NCBI RefSeq assembly: GCF_000178475.1
Contig: NZ_ADNY01000018.1
Span: 1-15,650, forward strand
Length of the DNA stretch: 15,650 nt
Reading direction: 5' to 3'
DNA from: Lactobacillus amylolyticus DSM 11664
GTDB taxonomy: Bacteria > Bacillota > Bacilli > Lactobacillales > Lactobacillaceae
The stretch's first letter is position 1; each line of letters starts with the position of its first letter. The translations under genes and the position numbers were made by a program. The notes under the pieces were generated by a model that was not told the DNA's origin, made no database searches, and was given only the letters and a program-made list of their open reading frames with translations. Shown here one piece after another: positions 1 through 6,184 of the stretch.

Positions 1-29
1 CTATAAATATTTTTAGAAAGGATGATTAT

Positions 30-1289
30 TTGGCAAATTCACTAGATTACCTTCGTTGGCGTGGCGATCTAACTTTCGCTGAGAGGCCTTTTAACAGCGT
101 TGACGCCTCGCTTCTTGCTTCACTAATCTACTTGCCCGTTGATGGCTCTGCCGCCGGTCACACGCTCAGTGAGGTCGCAGATCGGTTACGTGATCTTCCC
201 TCTTTCCAAAAACAGATGCATGATGAAACTGGAACTGAGGTTTTGCTCTTACCAAAATGTTCTAGACTTGGTGATATCGAGATTCTTAACTGGACCAATC
301 GCATGGAAAAAAAGCCTCACCCATTGCAGTTCACGGCTGGAACTTTTCGTCTGAATGAGAAAACTATCCTAATATCCTATCGTGGAACCGATAGCTCAAT
401 GATCGGCTGGAATGAAGACATGAATATGAATTTTATGCCTGAAGTATATGGCCAAAATGTGGCTGCCAATTACCTCAATGCAATCGCAAAGAAGTATCCA
501 AATGACCGCATCTATCTGGTGGGCCATTCAAAAGGTGGCAACTTTGCTCAATATGCTTTAAGTGCTGTCCGTCCCGAATTGCAGAATCGGATTATAAAAG
601 CACTTAGTTTTGATGGTCCCGGCTTTTTCCATAAAGTTTATACCAGTCCCGGTTTTGAACGTACTATCAAAAAAATGAAGACTTATCTGCCAGAAGGATC
701 AATTATTGGTACGATGCTTGATCACCCCGAACGTACTTTAATTGTTAAAAGTACAGTTCCGATGAAAGATCAACACGATCCTCGACGCTGGAATGTTGGA
801 CGTGATAGTTTCGTACTTGCAGAAGGCTTAACTACTGGTGCCCGCGTTTTGCGTCATGCTTTAATTCATTTTAATCACTCAATTCCTGATGCTAAACGGG
901 GCGAATTGTTTTCTGCATTATTTGATGCCTTTGAAAATTCAGAAATCAGCGATGTCAATCAATTGACTGCCCATAAGATTCTCGGTACTTATCGCTTCAG
1001 CAGAGTCGTTATGTCACTTGATCCTGATCTACGGCAAATTTTTACCAGTATTTTTTCAGACGTCTGGACTACTTATCGCAATAATTTAAATCTGCCTTTT
1101 GTGGATGGTGAATTTCAATATTATCCTAAGAGCAATGATTCCAGCAAGGCACCTATTTTCTTCGAATTCTATGATCAAAGCCACCCTGCTGTTAAATTAG
1201 ACAAGACTTTGCTTAAGCGCAAAAGTGCTCAGGACCACAAATTCAAATTTGGGAAAAACAGTGAAGATAAAAAAGACGAGCAAGAATAA
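30..1289 (+). CDS. DUF2974 (Mbeg1-like) alpha/beta-hydrolase family protein, 419 aa
   Basis: The protein looks like an intracellular lipase/esterase-fold protein of the DUF2974 family. Its substrate is unknown. The nucleophile elbow is VGHSKGGN with Ser167 in a G-H-S-K-G context, preceded by the SYRGTD strand (about 116-121) typical of the oxyanion side of these hydrolases. There is no signal peptide or membrane segment, so it is probably cytoplasmic. The C-terminal 30 residues are lysine- and acid-rich and look disordered. The start is TTG at 30: AAAGGA at 17-22 lies 7 nt upstream, and the nearby ATG at 22 is out of frame. The gene runs opposite to the core genes, head-on to replication if the origin is to the right. 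It is followed at once by a strong terminator, so it is the last or only gene of its transcript. Its promoter lies mostly before the window. Family assignment is by recognition of the motif and overall sequence. The function is not established. Confidence 0.85.
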   Translation: MANSLDYLRWRGDLTFAERPFNSVDASLLASLIYLPVDGSAAGHTLSEVADRLRDLPSFQKQMHDETGTEVLLLPKCSRLGDIEILNWTNRMEKKPHPLQFTAGTFRLNEKTILISYRGTDSSMIGWNEDMNMNFMPEVYGQNVAANYLNAIAKKYPNDRIYLVGHSKGGNFAQYALSAVRPELQNRIIKALSFDGPGFFHKVYTSPGFERTIKKMKTYLPEGSIIGTMLDHPERTLIVKSTVPMKDQHDPRRWNVGRDSFVLAEGLTTGARVLRHALIHFNHSIPDAKRGELFSALFDAFENSEISDVNQLTAHKILGTYRFSRVVMSLDPDLRQIFTSIFSDVWTTYRNNLNLPFVDGEFQYYPKSNDSSKAPIFFEFYDQSHPAVKLDKTLLKRKSAQDHKFKFGKNSEDKKDEQE

Positions 1290-1322
1290 TTGTTTCATGT
1301 GTAACACAAAACATACTAACCT

Positions 1323-1370
1323 AGTGTTGGATTATGAATCGACGGATTCATGATCCGGCACTTTTTATTT
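1323..1370 (+). terminator. Rho-independent terminator of the DUF2974 gene
   Basis: An 18-bp stem (1323-1340 with 1345-1362) closes a GACG loop and is followed by a T-rich tract TTTTTATTT. Three of the pairs are G-U when the plus strand is transcribed, and no mismatch remains. It lies 33 nt after the TAA of the hydrolase gene. Confidence 0.9.
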
Positions 1371-1557
1371 TGCTTAAAATAAAAAGCGAAGATAAAGCAA
1401 AAAGCCATACGTCTTTTGGACACTTGATGTCGTAAACAAAACGGGCTGCTTTACCGGCCATTCTAAAGTCTCTTCGTAGTCTGTGGGCACATGATGCCGA
1501 GTTCAGAAAATTAGAATTGAATGGTTTGATAAAGCTATTTATCTTCTCTTGGAGGTT
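1371..1557 (+). other. 5' non-coding flank of the IS110-family relic, possible bridge-RNA remnant
   Basis: This stretch of roughly 185 nt between the terminator and the transposase start holds no convincing gene. The open frame antisense to it has no recognisable product. IS110-group elements encode their bridge (seek) RNA in the 5' non-coding end, and the length here fits that. Two short hairpins of nearly the same sequence are visible, 1419-1431 and 1486-1498. A possible long-range pairing is CGAAGA (1387-1392) with TCTTCG (1471-1476). The exact left end of the element cannot be set from one copy. The role as an RNA gene is inference. Confidence 0.35.
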
Positions 1558-1560
1558 ATG

Positions 1561-2461
1561 ATGGAACAAAATATTGTTTTTGGTATTGATGTTAGCAGCC
1601 ATTCTTCGACTGTCTGTGTTGTAATTGATCGTATTAAACAAGGAGAACCGTTTACTATTTCAAATGACTCCTTTGGCTATCAAAAGCTGCTTGATCATTT
1701 AAATCGCTATTTAATTACGCCTTTGGTAGTTTTTTAATCTATCGGTGTTTATTCTCTTAGCTTGCAGGCCTTTCTAGAAGAAAATCATATTAAATATTTA
1801 AAGCTTAATCCATTGAAAGCAAGAAACTGATGGACAATAATCTGCGACACAATAAAACTGATAAGCTTGATGCCTATCATCTGGCTTTGCTTGAGTTTTG
1901 TGCTCCGCAAAAATTAAGAGAGCCGCAGCCGAAAGAATATCATGAAATGCAAAATGCCAGCCGCTATTTTGAAGAATTAACTAAGAATCTGATTGTAGCC
2001 AAGAATCAGCTGCACCGCAATCTACAGTCAACTTTTCCGCAAATTGAAAGCATCATGGCCACTCCCACGGGCAAAATATATTGGACCATTGTTAGCTTAT
2101 TTCCGCATGCTCAATACGTTTTAGAAAGCAATGAAACAAGAATTTATCAGGAGCTACTGTCTATCCCTGGCATAGGCAAACAGAGAGCAAGATATCTGAC
2201 TGCCAGACTGTATTCTTTAGCCGAGCAGGCTTATCCTTACGATTCCAAAGATAGTATTACTGTCAGAGCAATTCAACGAAGTTATCTCAGCCTTGTCATA
2301 TCACCGATTATTACGACAACAAAAAACAATCCTCCCACAGCCGAGGCTATAAGAAGATTGCCATTGCATCGGTGCATAAACTGATCCGCACCATATTTGC
2401 TTTAATAAAGCAAAATCAATTATATGATTACAACGTGGCCACCAAAAACAAAAGACTTTGA
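1561..2461 (+). pseudogene. Decayed IS110-family transposase
   Basis: This is a remnant of a DEDD/RuvC-type IS110 transposase, which inserts DNA using a bridge RNA. ATG 1561 has GGAGG at 1551-1555. The N-terminal catalytic segment starts NIVFGIDVSSHSS. An in-frame TAA at 1735-1737 sits where a GAA (Glu of E-S-T/I-G-V-Y) is expected, and the same frame continues with GVYSLSLQAFLEEN. Near 1821-1829 one base is lost and the frame changes, continuing with DNNLRHNKTDKLDAYHLALL from 1830. Around 2270-2295 the frame changes again, and the C-terminal end (HITDYYDNKK to LYDYNVATKNKRL, stop 2459-2461) is readable. The catalytic-serine segment expected between them (Q-S-G motif and following ISKRGN-like block) is in no frame, so an internal deletion of perhaps 100 codons is inferred. 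The readable parts sum to about 300 codons, against about 400 for the family. The element cannot transpose on its own. Confidence 0.88.
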
Positions 2462-2641
2462 TTGAAATCAAATAATCATCTTTAGTATAGCGACCTATGA
2501 AAAAACAACAAGCATCATAGGCTTATTTGTCATACTTTCTGATCTTTGCTTTTTTATTTCATTTAACAATTTCACTATATTCGCATCAATATTAAAGAAA
2601 ATAAATAAGCCAAATCATTAATATGACTTGACTTATAGTAG
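2462..2641. other. Non-coding gap after the IS110 relic
   Basis: No gene is visible. The sequence is very AT-rich. It contains one 7-bp inverted repeat, CCTATGA (2494-2500) with TCATAGG (2515-2521), spaced by 14 nt. The right end of the insertion element must lie somewhere here but is not marked by inverted or direct repeats, as expected for the IS110 family. Confidence 0.5.
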
Positions 2642-2673
2642 AAAAAAGACATTCAACTATAAATGTCTTTTTT
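2642..2673 (-). terminator. Terminator of the csbD-like/glsB-like operon, bidirectional
   Basis: A perfect 12-bp stem, AAAAAAGACATT (2642-2653) with AATGTCTTTTTT (2662-2673), has an 8-nt loop. On the minus strand it follows the small membrane-protein gene by 35 nt and ends in six U. The symmetric A/T arms would also stop plus-strand readthrough from the IS relic. Confidence 0.85.
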
Positions 2674-2708
2674 ATTTGGATTCATTCTTTGATTTTAGTT
2701 TTATTAAT

Positions 2709-2969
2709 TTAGTCTTTTCTTCTATTGACCATTCCAACAATAAATGAAACAACCAACACCAAGATAACAGCACCTAAAATTGATGGAACAATTGCCATTT
2801 CAGCTACTTGTGGACCCCATGCACCAAAGAGTGCCTGACCTAAACTGGATCCAATTAACCCTGCTAAGATATTAGCAATCCAACCCATAGACTTTCCGTG
2901 TCCTGTAATGGCACCGGCAATCAATCCGATTACGCCACCAACTATTAAAACCCATAGCCAATGTAACAT
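2709..2969 (-). CDS. GlsB/YeaQ/YmgE-type small membrane protein (transglycosylase-associated family), 86 aa
   Basis: This is a small, glycine-rich, very hydrophobic integral membrane protein with three predicted transmembrane segments: about residues 3-24, 28-50 with a weakly polar middle, and 58-82. A short cationic tail (NRRKD) closes it. The G-x-I-A-G-x-x-x-G pattern and length match the family often annotated as stress-response or transglycosylase-associated membrane protein. The biochemical role of the family is unknown. ATG 2969 is preceded by a GAAGGG Shine-Dalgarno about 7 nt upstream. It starts 14 nt after the stop of the CsbD-like gene, so the two are co-transcribed. A terminator follows. 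CsbD and YeaQ/YmgE-type proteins are both general-stress proteins in other bacteria, which makes a cell-envelope stress role the best inference. Confidence 0.85.
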   Translation of the reverse strand: MLHWLWVLIVGGVIGLIAGAITGHGKSMGWIANILAGLIGSSLGQALFGAWGPQVAEMAIVPSILGAVILVLVVSFIVGMVNRRKD

Positions 2970-2983
2970 TATGTTTCCCTTCT

Positions 2984-3148
2984 TTATTTTTTCTTTTCAA
3001 GCTTCTTCTTTACATCGTTGATTTTCTTTTCAGCTTTGCCCTTGGCTTGCTGAGTTTTGCCTTCGGCCTCACGCAGCTTATCGCCAGTCACTTTGCCTTC
3101 AACTTCTTTAAGCTTGCCAGCAATTTGGTCTTTTATATCTTTTGTCAT
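2984..3148 (-). CDS. CsbD-family stress protein, 54 aa
   Basis: This short gene is easily missed by length cut-offs. The product begins MTKDIKDQIAGKLKEVEGKV and continues with TGDKLREAEGKTQQAKGKAE and a lysine-rich end. The repeated E-G-K / A-K-G-K pattern with alternating K and E is characteristic of the CsbD family (Bacillus CsbD is under SigB control). The protein is predicted to be soluble, helical and highly charged, without catalytic residues. Two ATGs are adjacent (3151 and 3148). GGAGG (3160-3156) is 4 nt from the first and 7 nt from the second, so 3148 is preferred. A sigma-A-type promoter lies upstream, and the next gene starts 14 nt downstream. Function beyond stress association is unknown. 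Confidence 0.88.
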   Translation of the reverse strand: MTKDIKDQIAGKLKEVEGKVTGDKLREAEGKTQQAKGKAEKKINDVKKKLEKKK

Positions 3149-3190
3149 CATTTTTCCTCCTTTTTCTTTTGATTTCTATATCTTAATTTT

Positions 3191-3219
3191 ATCCTAAAAG
3201 TTGTGTCACCTTATTTCAA
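3191..3219 (-). promoter_or_regulatory. Promoter of the csbD-like operon
   Basis: On the minus strand, TTGAAA (3219-3214), a 17-bp spacer and TAGGAT (3196-3191) form a housekeeping-type promoter about 45 nt before the start codon. No alternative stress-sigma consensus was recognised. Confidence 0.6.
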
Positions 3220-3221
3220 AT

Positions 3222-3261
3222 AAAAAGACTCACTTTAAGAAATTATTTAGAAAGTGAGTCT
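3222..3261 (-). terminator. Terminator of the fructokinase gene
   Basis: A perfect 11-bp stem, AGACTCACTTT (3226-3236) with AAAGTGAGTCT (3251-3261), is followed on the minus strand by a U-run. It begins 8 nt after the fructokinase stop codon and ends just before the csbD-like promoter. Confidence 0.88.
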
Positions 3262-3268
3262 GATTAAT

Positions 3269-4147
3269 TTAATTCAAAAGAGTTTTAGCTAATTCAAAGT
3301 CGCCTAAAGTAGCAGAACCATTTTCAGCCACTGCCGGAGTCACAATTAAATCATTCAAATCTGGCGTTGCAACATAATTATTGTTGAATTCATCGAAATA
3401 TTCACGAACCTTAACCAAATCATTTTCGTTCAAAACTGAACCACCAACAATCATTACATCAGGTCTTGAGGCCATATAAACGTTAAATAAAAGTTGGGCA
3501 ACGTAGTAAGCAACATAAGTAAATACTTTGTTATCACGCGATAATTTTTCACCAGGAATGCCCGTTCTTCCCTCCAAAGTTGGACCAGCTGCCATCCCTT
3601 CCACACAATTACCGCCGTGGAACGGACAATGGCCTTCATAATCATCGCCAGGATAACGTTTAATCAGCATATGTCCCATTTCAGGATGGTTATTGAGGCC
3701 CAAGAACTTGCCTGCTTGAACGATTCCGGCTCCTACACCTGTTCCGATCGTAACGTAAAAGTAGGTTTTGGTATCGTCTTGTCCGCGAGCAACATATTCA
3801 CCATAGCAAGATGCATTAACATCTGTCGTCATTACAACCGGAATACCAAGTTCTTTTTCAAAAAAGCCCTTAAAATTAGTACCTGACCACCCTGGCTTAG
3901 GAGTGTCCAAAATATAGCCGAAAGTATGTGAGTGCGGATTAATATCAATTGGGCCAAAGGTTCCGATTCCTAAAGCATCAATTGGATTCTTTTTGAAGAA
4001 ATCAGCACTTTCTTGCAGCGTCTTTTTAGGATCTTCAGTTGAAATCCGCGCACGCGCAGTCACTTTACCACTTTCAATATCTTGAACAGCAACAATAAAT
4101 TTAGTACCGCCAGCTTCAATGCTGCCAACAAATTTCTTTTCTGCCAT
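3269..4147 (-). CDS. scrK: ROK-family fructokinase (ATP:D-fructose 6-phosphotransferase), 292 aa
   Basis: The protein phosphorylates fructose, and often mannose in this family, to the 6-phosphate with ATP in the cytoplasm, feeding glycolysis. Visible motifs, numbered from the start chosen here, are the phosphate loop EAGGTK (11-16), the catalytic base Asp109 in TTDVNASCYGE, the second phosphate loop TIGTGVGAGI (133-142), and a zinc-site region with His159, Cys174, His177 and Cys181 (GHCPFHGGNC). The length is typical of the Bacillus GmuE/YdhR-like fructokinases. An ATG at 4156 is in frame, but AGGA (4159-4156) touches it. The same Shine-Dalgarno stands 8 nt before ATG 4147, so the shorter form is preferred. 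The gene is monocistronic with its own promoter and terminator. No sucrose or mannoside genes are adjacent. The exact sugar is an inference, and the symbol follows common usage for the family. Confidence 0.88.
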   Translation of the reverse strand: MAEKKFVGSIEAGGTKFIVAVQDIESGKVTARARISTEDPKKTLQESADFFKKNPIDALGIGTFGPIDINPHSHTFGYILDTPKPGWSGTNFKGFFEKELGIPVVMTTDVNASCYGEYVARGQDDTKTYFYVTIGTGVGAGIVQAGKFLGLNNHPEMGHMLIKRYPGDDYEGHCPFHGGNCVEGMAAGPTLEGRTGIPGEKLSRDNKVFTYVAYYVAQLLFNVYMASRPDVMIVGGSVLNENDLVKVREYFDEFNNNYVATPDLNDLIVTPAVAENGSATLGDFELAKTLLN

Positions 4148-4188
4148 CTTTTTCATCCTTTTCTCTTTTATATCTTCAGTTAATTTTT

Positions 4189-4218
4189 ATTATATTAAAA
4201 AACATCGTTTTGTGTAAA
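4189..4218 (-). promoter_or_regulatory. Promoter of the fructokinase gene
   Basis: On the minus strand, TTTACA (4218-4213), an 18-bp spacer and a consensus TATAAT (4194-4189) lie about 42 nt before the preferred start codon. The -35 box is part of a repeated TTTACA pattern described separately. Confidence 0.7.
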
Positions 4219-4238
4219 GGCTTACAGCTGTATGTAAA
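4213..4238 (-). promoter_or_regulatory. Possible operator upstream of the fructokinase promoter
   Basis: Two direct copies of TTTACA (minus strand, 4218-4213 and 4238-4233) are 20 bp apart and flank a perfect 10-bp palindrome, TACAGCTGTA (4223-4232). The two-helix-turn spacing and placement over and upstream of the -35 box suggest a regulator site. No regulator is encoded nearby, and it does not match a good cre consensus. Confidence 0.35.
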
Positions 4239-4240
4239 CA

Positions 4241-4283
4241 AAAAAGCCGACAATAGCAATTTAATTCACTACTGCGACTTTTT
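4241..4283 (-). terminator. Terminator after dnaB
   Basis: The arms 4241-4256 and 4269-4283 form an imperfect stem with one bulge and G-U pairs, ending in a U-run on the minus strand. It starts 5 nt after the dnaB stop. The A/T outer arms could also act on the opposite strand. Confidence 0.75.
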
Positions 4284-4288
4284 ACGTC

Positions 4289-5680
4289 TTACTTTTGTGG
4301 AGCATCATCATGCGCATAATCCAGGTTCGAGAAGCGGTTATATGGCTTCGAGAACATCAATTTGACAGTCCCACGGCTACCTGAACGGTTCTTTTCAATA
4401 ATCACTTCTACTTCGCCATTATCGTCTTCTGCGCCAACCTCTTTATCTGCATCACTTTCACCATCATCTTCTTTATCACGATAATAGTCCTCACGATACA
4501 GGAAGGAGACAATATCCGCATCCTGTTCAATAGAACCTGATTCACGAATATCTGATAAAACTGGCCTCTTGTCTTGTCGCTGTTCAACTGAACGTGATAG
4601 TTGTGACAAAGCAATCACTGGCACATGAAGTTCCTTGGCTAATTTCTTCAATTGCCGAGAAATTGCGGAAACTTCTTGCTGACGTGATTCACTCTTAGGC
4701 CCTTCAATTAACTGCAAATAGTCGATGACAATCAAACCCAAGTTGCCTTTTTCTTTAGCTAATCTTCTTGACTTGGCACGAATTTCACTCATTTTAATGC
4801 CAGGTGTATCGTCAATATAGATACTGGTATTAGCTAAAGAGCCTGATGCCACAATCAGCTTTTTCCATTCTTCTTCATCAAGCTGACCCGTTCTAAGGTG
4901 CTGAGAATCGATTAGCCCTTCTGAGGCCAGCATTCTCTGCACTAACTGTTCCCCGCTCATTTCAAGAGAGAACATCGCTACAGTCTTATCAGTATGTAGG
5001 CCTACGAATTGTGCAACGTTTAATGCGAATGAAGTTTTACCAACACCAGGACGAGCAGCCACGATAATTAATTCATCATCATGAAAACCTGTTGTCATTT
5101 TATCAAGTTCAGAAAAGCCTGTCGGCAACCCGGTTACCATGTTCCCATCATCAGGAATATTATTGATATCTTCAACTGTTGAGTTAATGATATCTTTAAT
5201 CACTCTAAAACCGCCGGTATTGTTTTCTGATGAGACATTCATGATTTCGCTTTCGGCATTATCAAGAATATCGGTTACATCATCAGAACCATCCATGGCA
5301 TTGCTGATAATTTTTTGACTTGCGGAAATAAGTCTTCTCAAAAGAGACTTACGATGAACGATTTGAGCATAATAAGTAATATGCTCAGCTGTTGGCGTTG
5401 ATAAGGCTAATTGCGAAATATAAGCAATCCCGCCAATATCATCCAATTGATTTTTCTTAGTCAGTTCATCTTGCAAAGTCAGTGGATCAATTGCATCCCC
5501 ACGATCAGACAAATCCAGCATCGCTTGAAAAATTAAGCGATTAACCCGTTCATAAAAGTCCTCGGGTTGGACAACCGCACTCGCATCAGCAATTGCTTCA
5601 GGATCAATAAAAATCGCACCTAAAACAGCTTTTTCAGCTTCCGAATCATGCGGAATTTGTTGAGAAACAATATTATCCAT
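4289..5680 (-). CDS. dnaB: Replicative DNA helicase DnaB, 463 aa
   Basis: This is the hexameric 5'-3' helicase that unwinds the replication fork (called DnaC in Bacillus subtilis). The N-terminal DnaG-binding domain spans about residues 8-110 (PHDSEAEKAVLGAIF...). The RecA-like ATPase domain has Walker A ARPGVGKT at 209-216, Walker B LGLIVIDYLQL, and the conserved ALSQLSR and RPVLSDIRESGSIEQDAD motifs. A strongly acidic stretch at about 402-423 (12 acidic residues of 22) makes this loop longer than in most homologues. ATG 5680 has only a weak Shine-Dalgarno-like AAAGTGG, and the upstream ATG at 5687 is out of frame. It lies 37 nt after rplI with no promoter or terminator seen between, so it is the last gene of gdpP-rplI-dnaB. 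A terminator follows directly. Confidence 0.97.
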   Translation of the reverse strand: MDNIVSQQIPHDSEAEKAVLGAIFIDPEAIADASAVVQPEDFYERVNRLIFQAMLDLSDRGDAIDPLTLQDELTKKNQLDDIGGIAYISQLALSTPTAEHITYYAQIVHRKSLLRRLISASQKIISNAMDGSDDVTDILDNAESEIMNVSSENNTGGFRVIKDIINSTVEDINNIPDDGNMVTGLPTGFSELDKMTTGFHDDELIIVAARPGVGKTSFALNVAQFVGLHTDKTVAMFSLEMSGEQLVQRMLASEGLIDSQHLRTGQLDEEEWKKLIVASGSLANTSIYIDDTPGIKMSEIRAKSRRLAKEKGNLGLIVIDYLQLIEGPKSESRQQEVSAISRQLKKLAKELHVPVIALSQLSRSVEQRQDKRPVLSDIRESGSIEQDADIVSFLYREDYYRDKEDDGESDADKEVGAEDDNGEVEVIIEKNRSGSRGTVKLMFSKPYNRFSNLDYAHDDAPQK

Positions 5681-5717
5681 TAAACATGACCACTTTTAAC
5701 TAAAATAAATCGGTAAC

Positions 5718-6173
5718 TTAATCTTGTTCAGTAACATGAACGCGAATTGTGCCTTCTACGTCCTTAAACAACTTAACTGGTACATTTGTGTAGCCCAATG
5801 TCTTAATTGGCTCAGGAAGGCTTAATTTGCGCTTATCGATCTTAATACCGTATTGCTTTTCCAAACCTTCAACAATCTTTTTGCCTGAAATTGAACCAAA
5901 CAAACGAGCATCTGTACCGGCCTTTGACTTGAAGTTAACAACTGTTTCGTCTTTATCAAGAACTGCCTTGATCTTTTCGGCTTCAGCCTTTTCAGCTTCA
6001 TAAGCAGCCTTTTCATTTGCGGCTACTCTTTCCAAAGTATGCATATTTGCTTTAGTAGCTGCCTTAGCTAATCCACGTTTGAATAAGTAGTTTTGTGCAT
6101 AGCCATCTGGAACGTTTTTAACATCTCCGCGTTTACCGCGGCCTCTAACATCTTTAGTAAAAATAACTTTCAT
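5718..6173 (-). CDS. rplI: 50S ribosomal protein L9, 151 aa
   Basis: L9 is a large-subunit protein that binds 23S rRNA domain V near the L1 stalk and limits frameshifting. The N-terminal domain has the family signature ([20 protein letters not shown], about 11-30), followed by the long charged connecting helix (about 45-75) and the C-terminal RNA-binding domain. The length is normal. ATG 6173 has a clear AAGGAG Shine-Dalgarno, and that site overlaps the gdpP stop codon region with only 11 nt between the two genes, suggesting translational coupling. The gdpP-rplI-dnaB order is conserved in many Firmicutes. Confidence 0.97.
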   Translation of the reverse strand: MKVIFTKDVRGRGKRGDVKNVPDGYAQNYLFKRGLAKAATKANMHTLERVAANEKAAYEAEKAEAEKIKAVLDKDETVVNFKSKAGTDARLFGSISGKKIVEGLEKQYGIKIDKRKLSLPEPIKTLGYTNVPVKLFKDVEGTIRVHVTEQD

Positions 6174-6184
6174 TTTTATCTCCT

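Noticed and set aside
1348..1641. A 97-codon antisense open frame across the terminator and the transposase start
   Set aside because: It begins inside the transposase remnant, ends in a terminator hairpin and has no recognisable domain or Shine-Dalgarno.
2494..2521. A 7-bp inverted repeat with a 14-nt loop after the IS110 relic, considered as a terminator
   Set aside because: The stem is short and AT-rich, the loop is long and no clean U-tract follows. It was kept only as a note on the gap.
4147..4156. The upstream ATG at 4156 as the fructokinase start
   Set aside because: The AAGG element touches this ATG, leaving no spacing. The same element is 8 nt from ATG 4147.
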